A DNA stretch of 64,000 nt. Source: Arthrobotrys musiformis. Taxonomy: Eukaryota; Ascomycota; Orbiliomycetes; Orbiliales; Orbiliaceae. Below, in pieces: positions 12,581-22,288 of this stretch. Below the pieces are notes generated by a model, which ran no database searches, was not told the origin of the DNA, and saw only the letters and a program-made list of their open reading frames with translations. Within the stretch, counting starts at the first letter, position 1. Every line of letters begins with the position of its first letter. The stretch is from assembly GCA_036971715.1 (NCBI GenBank), contig JAVHJL010000008.1, positions 124,001-188,000 on the forward strand. Direction: 5' to 3'. Position numbers and translations under genes: made by a program.

Positions 12581-14512
12581 ATGGCTGTCTGGTCTTCCCT
12601 AAAATACGCTGTTGTGGCGTCCTGCGCCGTTGGCCTCACCCAGGTTGAAGGTCTCCCAACCGCCGCCCCAACCTCTGCTGGGATTACAGAATGGGGTATC
12701 GCTGATAGGCACAGTCTATTTGCGCGCCAAAATGTTGTAATTGTCACTGGTGCTCAAGGCGCAAACCCTTCCGCCAGACAGGTCGCCGTCCGCAAGGAAA
12801 TCAGGCAAATCATCAACAACCAAGATAGGAGCGAATTCCATCTTTTGCTCCTCGCTCTCCGAAGGATGCAGAATATGGCAACTACCGACCCATTGTCCTA
12901 TTACCAAATTGCCGGTATCCACGGCAGACCCTACATGCCCTGGGCTGGTGTCAATGCGCCACGCGGAACCAATTTGAACACTGGATATTGTACACACGCA
13001 GATGTTCTCTTCCTCCCATGGCACCGTCCTTACCTTTCTCTCTTCGAGCAGAGCCTTTGGAGCAATGCGGCTGCCGTCGTTGAGGAAATTAGACAAGCCG
13101 GTCAAACCAGTCTCTATAACAGATACAATGCTGTTCTCCCTGCGATCCGACTTCCTTACTGGGATTGGGCGGCCGATGCTTCGGTGCCACGCGAGGTTGG
13201 CGAAATGCCAACCATCCAGGTCGAAACCGCCAGGGGTATGCAAACTATCCCCAACCCGCTTTACACCTACAGGTTCCAGACCAACCTTGCCGAATTCGCT
13301 GCGGTCCAACCTTTTGGTCGCATGCGTGAGACCTACCGCTGGCCAAGTCCTACCAATACCCCTGATGGATATACATCGCAGGGTGCCGCTCTTAACAACG
13401 CCATGAGAAGAATTGCTGGTGATCTCAGGAACAGAGCTTACCGACTTCTCAGCTACACTGACTTCAACGCCGTTGGTACTAGAGTAACTGCTCCTGGCCA
13501 ACCAGCTCGAGACTCCCTTGAAGGTGTTCACGATACTGTTCACGGAACTACGGGATCTAACGGACACATGAGCTTCGTTGACAATGCGGCCTTCGACCCA
13601 ATTTTCTGGCTCCATCACGCTAACATGGATCGACTCTTTGCCATTTGGCAGGCCACCAATCCCGGTAGATACAGTCTATCCGGATCCTCGGCAGGAACAT
13701 ATGCTATCCCTCGTGGTACCCCAGAAAACATGAACCTCCAAATGCCACCATTCCGCTCTTCTGAGAACACTTTCCACACACCCGCTGGTGTCACTCGCCC
13801 TGAGAGCTTCGGATACTCTTACCCTGAAACCCTCAACCAGACACCTGGTAATGTCATCGCCGCTGTAAACAGACTCTACGCTCCTGGCACACCATCCGGA
13901 AACTTGGGTACCGCCGTCCGCGCTGCTAAGCACAAGCGCACCGTTGTCAGACGCCAAGACGTTAAACCAGCTAGCAACTTGAACACCCCACCTTCGCCAG
14001 ACGCCCTCACCACGATTCAGGACAAAGTTGTCGAAGACCAGAAGTACCAGGACTGGGAGACCGAAATCAAGGTTAACAACGCCGCCTTGAAGAGCAGTTT
14101 CAATATCCACATCTTCGTTGGAGATGTTCCAAGTGACTCAAAGACCTGGGCTTCCGACAAGAACCTCGTCGGTACTCACTCCATCATCACCACTGTTGAT
14201 GGCGGCCATATGGAATCCCTTGTCAGCGGTACCGTCCCTCTCACCTCCTGCCTCCTCAACAAGGTTGTCACCGGTGATATCAAGGACCTCGAGCCAGCAA
14301 CTGTTATCCCATACCTCAAGAAGAACCTCAAGGTCAGAATCTCCATGCCCGACGGTGAGGCTTCCGATATCAAGAAAGTCGACAAGCTCGCCGTTCAAAT
14401 CGCCGTTGCCACCGTCACCCTCCCAGCTTCCAAGGAGGAATTGCCAAAGTATGGTAACTACGAAGTCCAATTCGACGCCGTCGATGTTCCAAAGGGTAAC
14501 TTCGGTGCCTAA
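12581..14512 (+). CDS. Secreted tyrosinase (polyphenol oxidase)
   Basis: Type-3 copper enzyme that oxidises monophenols and diphenols to o-quinones, the entry to melanin and other phenolic polymers. The 643-residue protein starts with a signal peptide (residues 1 to about 25) and a short prosegment ending near FAR/Q at 50. Copper site A is supplied by His114, His139 and His148 (THADVLFLPWHRPYL); Cys137 is placed for the Cys-His thioether seen in fungal tyrosinases. Site B is formed by His317, His321 and His345/346 (GVHDTVHG and FWLHHANMDRLF). A basic KR/RR region at 452-458 separates the catalytic core from a C-terminal domain, matching the Kex2-type cleavage that activates latent fungal tyrosinases. 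The gene has no intron and strongly favours C-ending codons, which suggests high expression. No partner genes adjoin it. Confidence 0.95.
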   Translation: MAVWSSLKYAVVASCAVGLTQVEGLPTAAPTSAGITEWGIADRHSLFARQNVVIVTGAQGANPSARQVAVRKEIRQIINNQDRSEFHLLLLALRRMQNMATTDPLSYYQIAGIHGRPYMPWAGVNAPRGTNLNTGYCTHADVLFLPWHRPYLSLFEQSLWSNAAAVVEEIRQAGQTSLYNRYNAVLPAIRLPYWDWAADASVPREVGEMPTIQVETARGMQTIPNPLYTYRFQTNLAEFAAVQPFGRMRETYRWPSPTNTPDGYTSQGAALNNAMRRIAGDLRNRAYRLLSYTDFNAVGTRVTAPGQPARDSLEGVHDTVHGTTGSNGHMSFVDNAAFDPIFWLHHANMDRLFAIWQATNPGRYSLSGSSAGTYAIPRGTPENMNLQMPPFRSSENTFHTPAGVTRPESFGYSYPETLNQTPGNVIAAVNRLYAPGTPSGNLGTAVRAAKHKRTVVRRQDVKPASNLNTPPSPDALTTIQDKVVEDQKYQDWETEIKVNNAALKSSFNIHIFVGDVPSDSKTWASDKNLVGTHSIITTVDGGHMESLVSGTVPLTSCLLNKVVTGDIKDLEPATVIPYLKKNLKVRISMPDGEASDIKKVDKLAVQIAVATVTLPASKEELPKYGNYEVQFDAVDVPKGNFGA

Positions 14513-15427
14513 ACGCATAACTTCTTCTTTGGAGGGCGTGATGGGTAATCTACACTAAAAAGCTATATGAAACATACCTGGACAACAATAGAGCTGGACT
14601 TGGGATTGGTTTGGGATTATTTATTAATCTTTGCATGGGATCGGAGTTTTCTTTTTCTTTCTTTTTGTTCTTTATTTTTTACAAAAAATCATTTGCTTTG
14701 CGCGCATGTTATACATAGCATATAGACTTCGTTATTCGTTTGCATTTGTCTTTCGTCTTGCTGTTTTGATCTGTTTTTGCATTTTTTTTTTTTTACGAGC
14801 TGTTAGAATAGTAATGCGATAATATGACCGAATACATTTCTTCAAATCCATCCGTGCAGCGGTAATATAATTCGTACACTCACAATCCGATACATACACT
14901 TCCAACTAGGCTGTCGTTGTAAGCAATAAACAAATAACGGTGAGTAACCTTACAACTTATTCATAAACCGAATCTCACAAGGGCGATGCAAGAAAATGAC
15001 AACCCTCCAACAAAAAAAAGACAAGGAAACAGGAAAAGAAAATTTTTAAAAATTTTTATTTGATAGTTTATCCAGGTGATGAGGATATACGGGCAACCAA
15101 GCAAGTATGTATGTAATACGAATCTGCTTCAAAGCGAAGGGACTTCTTGTCAGGATTTTGGTGTGAAGGCTAACAAGAGGAATAGTGGAATGCATGGTAA
15201 TCTTTGGGGTTTGTAGTCCTGACAGGAAATCTGACATGGTGATGTTGGAGCAAGCCTGGTTTACGGCGGGGGAGGGGAATCGAAAGAGAAAGGGGGGTAC
15301 AAAAGGAAAGAAGAGGGGAGGAAGAATGTGGTAGCACAAGGAGGGCTAGTTACCGGCGTCCGCCCAAGACACCCGGTCGAAATGCCGTCAAGAGAAAATG
15401 CGACAACACAACCACGACCACAACACA
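14513..15427. other. Intergenic between tail-to-tail genes
   Basis: This is the 3' flank of the tyrosinase and of the convergent minus-strand gene ending at 15428. T-rich runs occur at 14650-14800 and an AATAAA at about 14925 could serve polyadenylation. A minus-strand open frame at 15046-15339 starts at a non-ATG codon and is best read as 3' UTR of the next gene. Confidence 0.5.
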
Positions 15428-16603
15428 TTACTCCTCCTTAGGCTTGCGCTCTTCGACGTCTGGCTTCTCGGTCTGCGACTCGTCGGTATCTTCCTCTTGT
15501 TCCATTTCTTCCTCCTTGATACGGGACTGTCTGAGAAGCTCTTCGGCTCTGTAATATCTCAAAATTACAGTAGTATCTTCAGCAGTGACCACGTCCCGGT
15601 TTGGGCAATATATTGCTGCCTGCTCTTGAGTTAGAAAGATGACCCCGTCACGCCGTGTGTCTCTCTGGGGTACAAGAGGCCCACCTTCGCCACCCTCCCG
15701 GGCGCTGGAGCGACCAGCTAAATTCATGGAACCGAGGGGACAGCGGCGATGACTAGGCCTCGAAGGGATAACGAGATCGATATCATCATCTGAATCAGCA
15801 TTTCCATCGGCTGGGTCGAGGCCGACGGTAGCGTCTCCATAAGGGATGATGACTTGATCTTCCGGTCGAGTCGTTTGGGTGTCTTCTTCTTTAACAGTGG
15901 AAAAATGCCTGTCCATCTTATTGGGGGTTGGTTGAGCAGAAACAGGGGTTTGAGCATGCGGGGCGAGAAGTTCCTCTGGGAGGACATTCCCCAACGAGGC
16001 CTCGTTCTCACAGTCATCGAAGTTCTCTGTAGAAGCGAGGGATTGGGGAAGAGGTGGTGGAAGATCCTCGGGGTAGGTGTTTCCCAATGACGCCTTGCTC
16101 TTGCTTTCATCAATTTTTGCGGTCCGAGCGAGGGTTTTGGGAATAGGAGAAAGGAGTTCCTCGGGGAGGATATTTTCCAACGAGGTCTCGTCTTCAGTGT
16201 CATTGACTGCTGGGGGAGCAGCGCCCGAAACAGGGAAGTTCGACCCTGGTGATATGATGAACGTGGAATCATTATTTTTCCCATCGCGGTGGAAAGGGTC
16301 CTTTCTAGGCTTGAACGGATCTGGAACGAGTGCTTCCAAACCGATTGGTTGGGGTGACTTGGGTTTATCGCTGTCTGACTTGGTTCTAGGAACTTCCGCC
16401 TTACGATCCGTAGCATCATTCTGGCTCTTAGGAATACCATGGGTGTCGGCGGCGGTGGGTTTCTTCAGGATGCCCTTGAGATTTTCGTTTCGCATCCTGT
16501 GTGGGAGGATACGTGTATCATTTACCTCAGACTCTTCGGAGTCCGAATCGCGATCGCGACGGCCCGAACAGCATTCGGACAACTTGCGCAGTAGTCCGGC
16601 CAT
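15428..16603 (-). CDS. Unknown acidic protein with three internal repeats
   Basis: Single-exon frame of 391 residues from ATG at 16603; I do not recognise the family. The N-terminus, MAGLLRKLSECCSGRR, has a Cys pair next to basic residues and could be a palmitoylation or membrane-association signal. The middle of the protein holds three imperfect repeats of about 35-40 residues. Each contains a core like LENILPEELLSPIPKTLA, LGNTYPEDLPPPLPQSLA or LGNVLPEELLAPHAQTPV. The C-terminal third has a more ordered segment (FLTQEQAAIYCPNRDVV, then LRYYRAEELLRQSRIKEEE) and ends in a Glu/Lys-rich tail. Overall it looks largely disordered. Consensus minus-strand donors upstream suggest a spliced 5' leader. 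Confidence 0.75.
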   Translation of the reverse strand: MAGLLRKLSECCSGRRDRDSDSEESEVNDTRILPHRMRNENLKGILKKPTAADTHGIPKSQNDATDRKAEVPRTKSDSDKPKSPQPIGLEALVPDPFKPRKDPFHRDGKNNDSTFIISPGSNFPVSGAAPPAVNDTEDETSLENILPEELLSPIPKTLARTAKIDESKSKASLGNTYPEDLPPPLPQSLASTENFDDCENEASLGNVLPEELLAPHAQTPVSAQPTPNKMDRHFSTVKEEDTQTTRPEDQVIIPYGDATVGLDPADGNADSDDDIDLVIPSRPSHRRCPLGSMNLAGRSSAREGGEGGPLVPQRDTRRDGVIFLTQEQAAIYCPNRDVVTAEDTTVILRYYRAEELLRQSRIKEEEMEQEEDTDESQTEKPDVEERKPKEE

Positions 16604-17350
16604 TATTACGACTTATCGACAATAGATGGGCGATAAATCTAACCTTTTTGATCTGATGATAATGCCTGGGGTTAGCCTCTATCAAATATCAAGGGAGAGA
16701 TTTAGAGAATCGACGGTATATCGGGACTAGTACTTGCGGGAGTGTGAACAGTGGGCGCTACGAAATGGTATACCTATACAGAGCCAGGTTAGCGCACCCA
16801 TCCTACAAAGCGTCTGATATTCTCAGATGCTTCTGATCTAAGATGCTACAGAACAGTGGGGAAGTTCGGTCGCGGACACTACTTACGAACGATACTAATT
16901 CTGGATAAAGCACGCAATATCCGATGCCTTGGAGCACTAACCCTCTTTACAAAACCCCACGTTAGCCTACCGATGAAAACCGAATGGAACCACCAATCCG
17001 GTGACGGGGAATTGCAGTTTGGGGGTAGAGGAAGGGGCTTACAACAAATACAACTGCGTTAATTAAGGCCTTTGGATTCGCAACGCTGGTAGTCTTGATT
17101 GTTGGTCTGCCGACAGGCAAAAAGTTAGCTTCACCTCCCACGCGTGAGGGCAACTACCATCCTTGCTACTGGGAGCGAGCTATACATCTTCGAGGGATAT
17201 AGGACTTACAGATAATGCAAAAAGACCGAATACAGCTCCTAATCTTCGGCCCGAATATGGATGTTGAGGATAGAGGGATGACGAAAGGGAAGAGAAAGAA
17301 TTGGGGATTGATCCTGTGGTTATCTGTAGAAGAGTAGGAAGGATAGGATA
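16604..17350 (-). other. Putative spliced leader or small multi-exon gene
   Basis: Read on the minus strand, this stretch has three strong donors: GTAAGT at 17209-17204, GTAAGC at 17042-17037 and GTAAGT at 16886-16881. AAGCTAAC and a CGGCAG acceptor sit between the first two. The frame before the first donor is open for about 60 codons and reads RRLGAVFGLFALS at its end, but it has no ATG. Either this is the multi-intron 5' leader of the 15428-16603 gene, or a small separate transcript. I cannot decide. Confidence 0.35.
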
Positions 17351-18588
17351 GGATTGGTGTTTATTTTCGACAATGGGTGTCTGGTTATATCATCAGGAAT
17401 CGTGGGATACGATGTGTTATTTGTGACGTGGGCCCGCTCTCGACGGCTTCATGGATACTTATCGAGTTGAGGTCATATGCATCAAGCGGTACGAAGTGGG
17501 GTTGAAGCCCCCTTCGCGGTGCATCGCACTGCGTGGACCCTAGAAGTTGGGCTTTGGTATCTACTTGGCCGTTCCCATAGGCTGGGTATAGAGGGGTCGA
17601 AGGATAATTATAAGTTTAGAAAATTACGTGCAGAGGGAGTTTTCACTGGCGAGGCTCGTAGCATGTCAAACGGGCGCAAGAAAGCCCCGGGTTCCGCTTC
17701 CCCAATCGAACCCAGCAATTCGCCGAAAGGATCGGCACCGGAAGCACGAGCACGAGTACAAACGAGGGTGGCAACGGCCGCACAGTCATTTCTCTAACCG
17801 GCTGGTCAAAGGCTTCCCTGCATAAGCATCCTGGGAAAAAATCCCAGGGATTGCATCATCATTATTGTGTGTGTGGGACAAGAAGCGGGGCTTGCATAGT
17901 TGCTATGTGGTGAGTACATTGTATCTACGTGGTACACGATGCATGGTTCGGTATTCGGGACGCAGGCACACCCCTCGCCGAATTCGGTACCTCGGTAGGG
18001 GTTTGTGGGACTTTGGAGGACGACGCTTGAGGGGTCGACAACACATGTGTGTTCATTTCATGGGAGTCGGTGGTATCACGTGTCCAAACTACATTTTCAA
18101 AGAATTGGGATGCTATATATGCCAATATTTAATAGGGTATTTCTCTATATCATTCTAGGCTTCTATTGTATAAGGTCCTCGGGGCGCAAGGGTGGGATGT
18201 TCAGGGCGCGGGTTCGGTTCGGCAACACACATGTTGTATTTTTGGAATGGGAAGGTGGTACGAATATCTTCACCAATCAGGTGTGTTTTCTAGGTGGCAG
18301 GGTTCCCAAATTGGGACGGATTTCTGTTTTAGGTTCAAAGGTCGAAGAGGGATTGGTGGTCCCCGGGCTCGACGATGAGGGATTGCTGGGGACATTCTGC
18401 CACCTTATTTACGTTACGTTATCATAAGATAGGACTATTCGGGGAAAAATGTTTTTCATTGTTTGTATGGATTCGACCTTGATATTAATATTAATCCTCA
18501 TTGCGAAGCGGGGTCATAATTGGTAACAACCACTTCAACTCACCACAGTCAAACCAACTGGATACAAGAATAAACCGAGAAACAGGGT
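17351..18588. other. Intergenic, no gene seen
   Basis: Only short frames without an ATG or recognisable content. The plus strand from 17.9 to 18.4 kb is G-rich and contains loosely repeated ACACATGT motifs near 18043 and 18226. No function is assigned. Confidence 0.45.
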
Positions 18589-19836
18589 TTAAGCCAGGAC
18601 CAAAGCCCTGGCAACCAACCACTCGGCGTCCCAGCCTTCATCATATCCCTGAGGCATGAGTTTAAAAAACCCGGTGGCGGCTCTGATGCTCCTCTCCTCC
18701 CCATAGTTATCACATCCGAACATGCTGTCGTAGACTTGGATGATGAAGCCCTCGGTGGGTTCCATATCGCTCCAGTACCAGAATCTTTGGCCTTCGGCGT
18801 GTTTGACGGCGTAGGTGGCCCCGACGTCATCGGCGTGGATGTGTTCGACGGAGACCAGGTCTTCATCCAGGATTGAGTGAGATTCCGAGACGTAGAGCGG
18901 GTGGTCGGATATCTTTTGGTCAGCTGGGAGGAGGGGGCGGTAGACATTTATTATCCTCATTGAGAGCTTTCCGGAGGAGATCTGGGAGTATATGTTTGGT
19001 GGGAGGCTGCGTTCTGCGCAGAGGAGAGCGGAAGAAGGGGTTTGGTCGATTTGTAAGGGATGGGCGATTTTGGGAGTCGGAAAGCCCATGGAGTTACTGG
19101 CCTTTAGGATCTCGGTTGAGAAGACTGTGATTTTGTTTGGGGATGTGACGTGGCGTTTGATTAGGTCTGAGACCGAAGTTGCGATTGAAGCTGCGACTGT
19201 GGGGTCTTCAAGGTCCAGTGGGTATTCGATTGGAGTAAGATGGCGGAGGGGTTTGAACGAGTGAAGTCCTAGATGGAAACGGTGTTCTTTGTTTCTGATG
19301 TCACGGAGGGTGACTTTGATCGGGGCAGTTCCGAAGTTTTTGACCCCGGTGCCGTTCGCATGGGCGACGACGGAGCGTGGAGGGGAGCCATATCTTGGTG
19401 GACGATAGAAATGAACGGATCTAACGATGTCTCCGTGGACATGAGGGATAGTATCGGTATCATCAGGCTCGGGAGAGGATGAAGGAAGCCCGGTAGAAGG
19501 TGAGGTGGTTTGGTCTGTAGAAAGCTTTAGAGTGGACTGTGACGAAGGAGTCTCGGGATCAGATTCCTCGACATTGGTGACGTTGGCCAGGCCGGAGAGC
19601 ATGGCCGGCGAAGAGGAGATATTCCCTCCAGCAGTCATCTTGGGTCTGGGCCGTGTGGAAATCGAGGGAAGCCGTCGGTGTGGCTGGTAGGCAGCTCGTG
19701 GAGAGGGATTGCGATGTGGTTGTTGATGCTGGTCCGAGGGAGACTGCGATGGTGGTGGTGGCGGCGGCGGGCTGCCCTTGTTGGCTTTTGCGTGTTGCTT
19801 GGAACGCAACATCTTGTCCAAGTGTTTCGAGAACAT
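18589..19836 (-). CDS. CmcJ-like (methyltransferase/oxygenase superfamily) protein
   Basis: Member of the fungal CmcJ/AsqI-like family, relatives of the cephamycin 7-alpha-methoxylase subunit CmcJ and of GA4-desaturase-like proteins, several found with secondary-metabolite genes. The 415-residue protein from ATG at 19836 has a Pro/Ser/Gln-rich N-terminal 130 residues with a run of seven prolines. The family core then follows: VHFYRPPRYGSPP, a DIR motif (TLRDIRNKEHRFHL), the IDQTPSSALL segment, the INVYRPL motif and DEDLVSVEHIHADDVGATYA. Near the C-terminus lie RFWYWSDMEPTEGFIIQVYD and GFFKL. The family sequence HIDQ-T is altered to LQIDQT here. The frame extends upstream only through non-ATG codons. 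No biosynthetic genes lie next to it, so substrate and pathway are unknown. Confidence 0.85.
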   Translation of the reverse strand: MFSKHLDKMLRSKQHAKANKGSPPPPPPPSQSPSDQHQQPHRNPSPRAAYQPHRRLPSISTRPRPKMTAGGNISSSPAMLSGLANVTNVEESDPETPSSQSTLKLSTDQTTSPSTGLPSSSPEPDDTDTIPHVHGDIVRSVHFYRPPRYGSPPRSVVAHANGTGVKNFGTAPIKVTLRDIRNKEHRFHLGLHSFKPLRHLTPIEYPLDLEDPTVAASIATSVSDLIKRHVTSPNKITVFSTEILKASNSMGFPTPKIAHPLQIDQTPSSALLCAERSLPPNIYSQISSGKLSMRIINVYRPLLPADQKISDHPLYVSESHSILDEDLVSVEHIHADDVGATYAVKHAEGQRFWYWSDMEPTEGFIIQVYDSMFGCDNYGEERSIRAATGFFKLMPQGYDEGWDAEWLVARALVLA

Positions 19837-22066
19837 GACAGCGCTGCTGAGACAAGCTCGACCGACCTGAGAGGAACAAAAGCGAGTGAGGGTTTGAGGA
19901 AGATGCAAGATGGATTGAGAGGAGGTCAAGAGGCCTCACGGGCCCATGTGCTCACTTCGGTGCGGATATCCCAAGCAGCGCCCACGGAGGGGCAAGATTT
20001 TAAAATAAGAAGCTGCCAGAATGCATATCAAGGAGGTATGCATATATGTATGGACGTATATTTGTGGGCCAGTGTGATAATATATATCTACGAGTACTCG
20101 TTCAAACTGAATGTCTGCACCTTCCGCGCGGGCTTGGAATATATACACAGATACCTAACTAGAAACAAAATAGAAACGCTAAATACCAGACGAATTAACA
20201 CCGGTTTGCTGACAGTATTCGAATTTAAAGTTTCACAGGACGGGCCCGATACGGGCCGTTGGAGTGCCCAAATTGACACGGGTACGTTCTATAATTTTGT
20301 ATTGACGACCCCAGACTGGAAAATACCCGATATGTTTGTAAATCTAGTGCCTCTAAATGAGACGTCGAGGCTCCAGACCCCCAGGTGTTAACAACTCACC
20401 AGCTCCTCGAAGACATCTCATTGCCCCTGAGTGCTTATGTCGAGCTCGGAGGGAGCGGCCATATGGAGTTTAGACCGCATCCCTCTATAGCGCAAATTAT
20501 AAAGGTAATGAAGTATAGGGCCTTCCCCCAAGCCTATGCCCGTCGACTGCGTGGGCTGTCGGCACGGGCCGATCAGGACAGGTCCAACGGACCCTTATCT
20601 TTGTTTGCGTCTTTGGCTCTTCCTAATGTTTTTCATTTCCTCCCTCTTAATCTTCCATCCGGTGTCTAGTATTTTGCCTTCACCGGGTTAAAAGGAATGA
20701 TGGCGACGATGTGGCCAAAGGGATATCTTAACACTCTTCTAGATATTAATCTAGAAAGCATCCCCAACCGGCGGTCATTGATTAGAGTGCAAAGCCGGGT
20801 AGGCTTACTGCTGGCTGGCTAGCCAGTAGGCCTATGCGGTCTATGAAACCACTAGAGCCTTTCGAGGTTCTTAGAGCGGCTGAAGGCTTTGTCCGTCGCT
20901 CCCGATCACGAGGTGGTAAGCCACTTGCTGGAGCAGCAAAGCTATCGAGTATGCTGGCCCGGTTGCTAGTCGGTTCTCAGTCGACAGTCTGGGCTGTTTG
21001 TTCCTCATGGAAGGGCTGGTAAGTACCGCCTAGAGCCCTCCGGTGGGGTGGCCGTTATTTTATCCTTGTGAGCATGGCAGTGCGTACTGTTCCTGCAATC
21101 GAAGGTCCTAGCGGCCCTCGGACTCGGGGTGCTCATAAAATTTGTTGCATCGACTCCGGGCTATTGGGGTTAAGTGGGTGGTAGCCGGTAGCCTCAAGGC
21201 CAGGCAGCCAGCGGCCCTTTGCTCTCTGAGGTAGCAGGCGTGCGATATGTATGTTCGGCGTAGTTGGATTCCGCCCCGCGCCGTCCTACAGTTCCGACCC
21301 ACAAAACCTCCTCCGTCTCCGTCTCAGCCCCAACCTTTCTCATCGCCATCACTCTTACCAGCTCCCCACCATCACCAACCCATCATCACGACCATCACCA
21401 TCATCACCATCACCACTGTCACCATCACGAGCTCGTCCATCTGAGCCTTCCTAGATCCTAACATTCGTGTGGTCGCTTCGGTGATAACGATTACCGCGTA
21501 CCGTCAGTTCAGGTAAGCTCCATGTTTTTTTGTTGCTGTCTGTGTTCTTCATCTGATAAAACACGGGCGAGTCAACTCTAAAAGAGCTCATCTCCCGTAT
21601 TCCGTCACTTTCACACATCCCGCGCTTCTTTCCTTCCTTCCTCAAGCTTCGTCATCTCGTCCCTTGTCGGCATCTTCGCTTTGGAGAGTGTGACGCTCGA
21701 AATTACTATTACCCTCGTCGTGTGGGAGTTGGTAGTAGCCTCGACGCGTCCAATCACCTACTTCAATCATCGAAGGTGCTCCCAACACCTCCTCCCCTAC
21801 CCTTCATCACCACTCCCGTATCTTTTGTCCATCTCGTCCCTGCACTAGTTCTTCTCTCAATTTGTCCCTTATCGGCTCGGGATTGACTAAAACGCGTCAA
21901 CTCTTTCCCGCTTGGCCTGGCAGTTACTGCACGGACCGAAGAGCATGCTAAAACCGTTACGCCGCGAATTTCCTGAATCAATCGCTGACGACATTGATGC
22001 TGACGATCTAGGTTATCGACTGTTAGTGACTGAAGTTTCACCGTTTATTCAAGAGTCAAAATCACT
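19837..22066. other. Intergenic, probable promoter of the 22.3-kb gene
   Basis: No supported coding region. It includes a CAT/CAC-rich low-complexity patch at about 21364-21429 and CT-rich leader-like DNA from 21.6 kb. The short histidine-rich open frames over the CAT/CAC patch are artefacts of the repeat. Confidence 0.45.
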
Positions 22067-22269
22067 GTAAGTCCTCACATCCACCTTATCTTTGCCCGTG
22101 TTTACCTCCGTATATTTGCCAAAGCGTGTAGTCTCTTCGAGTCCGAGAGCTACTTATACATTGGCAAGCATATAATAAGAGCTTATAGCTTTCCCATCTC
22201 AACCGAGGATACCTTTGTTCACAAATACAACATGAGGAGGATAGTCGACTAACTTTGCAAAAAACATAG
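22067..22269 (+). other. Probable 5'-UTR intron
   Basis: A GTAAGT donor at 22067, a GACTAAC branch-like sequence about 20 nt before the end and a CATAG acceptor at 22265-22269 define a 203-nt intron. It ends 19 nt before the ATG at 22289. It lies entirely in the leader, so it does not change the protein. Confidence 0.6.
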
Positions 22270-22288
22270 CTACCAACACACTGCCAAA

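Noticed and set aside
12716..13618. 300-codon open frame antisense to the tyrosinase
   Set aside because: The plus strand has all copper-binding motifs. The antisense frame arises from strong C-ending codon bias and shows no domain.
15046..15339. 97-codon minus-strand frame after the 15.4-kb gene
   Set aside because: It starts at a non-ATG codon within the probable 3' UTR and has no recognisable motif.
21264..21461. Histidine-rich short frame
   Set aside because: It is a translation of a CAT/CAC low-complexity patch with no conserved context.
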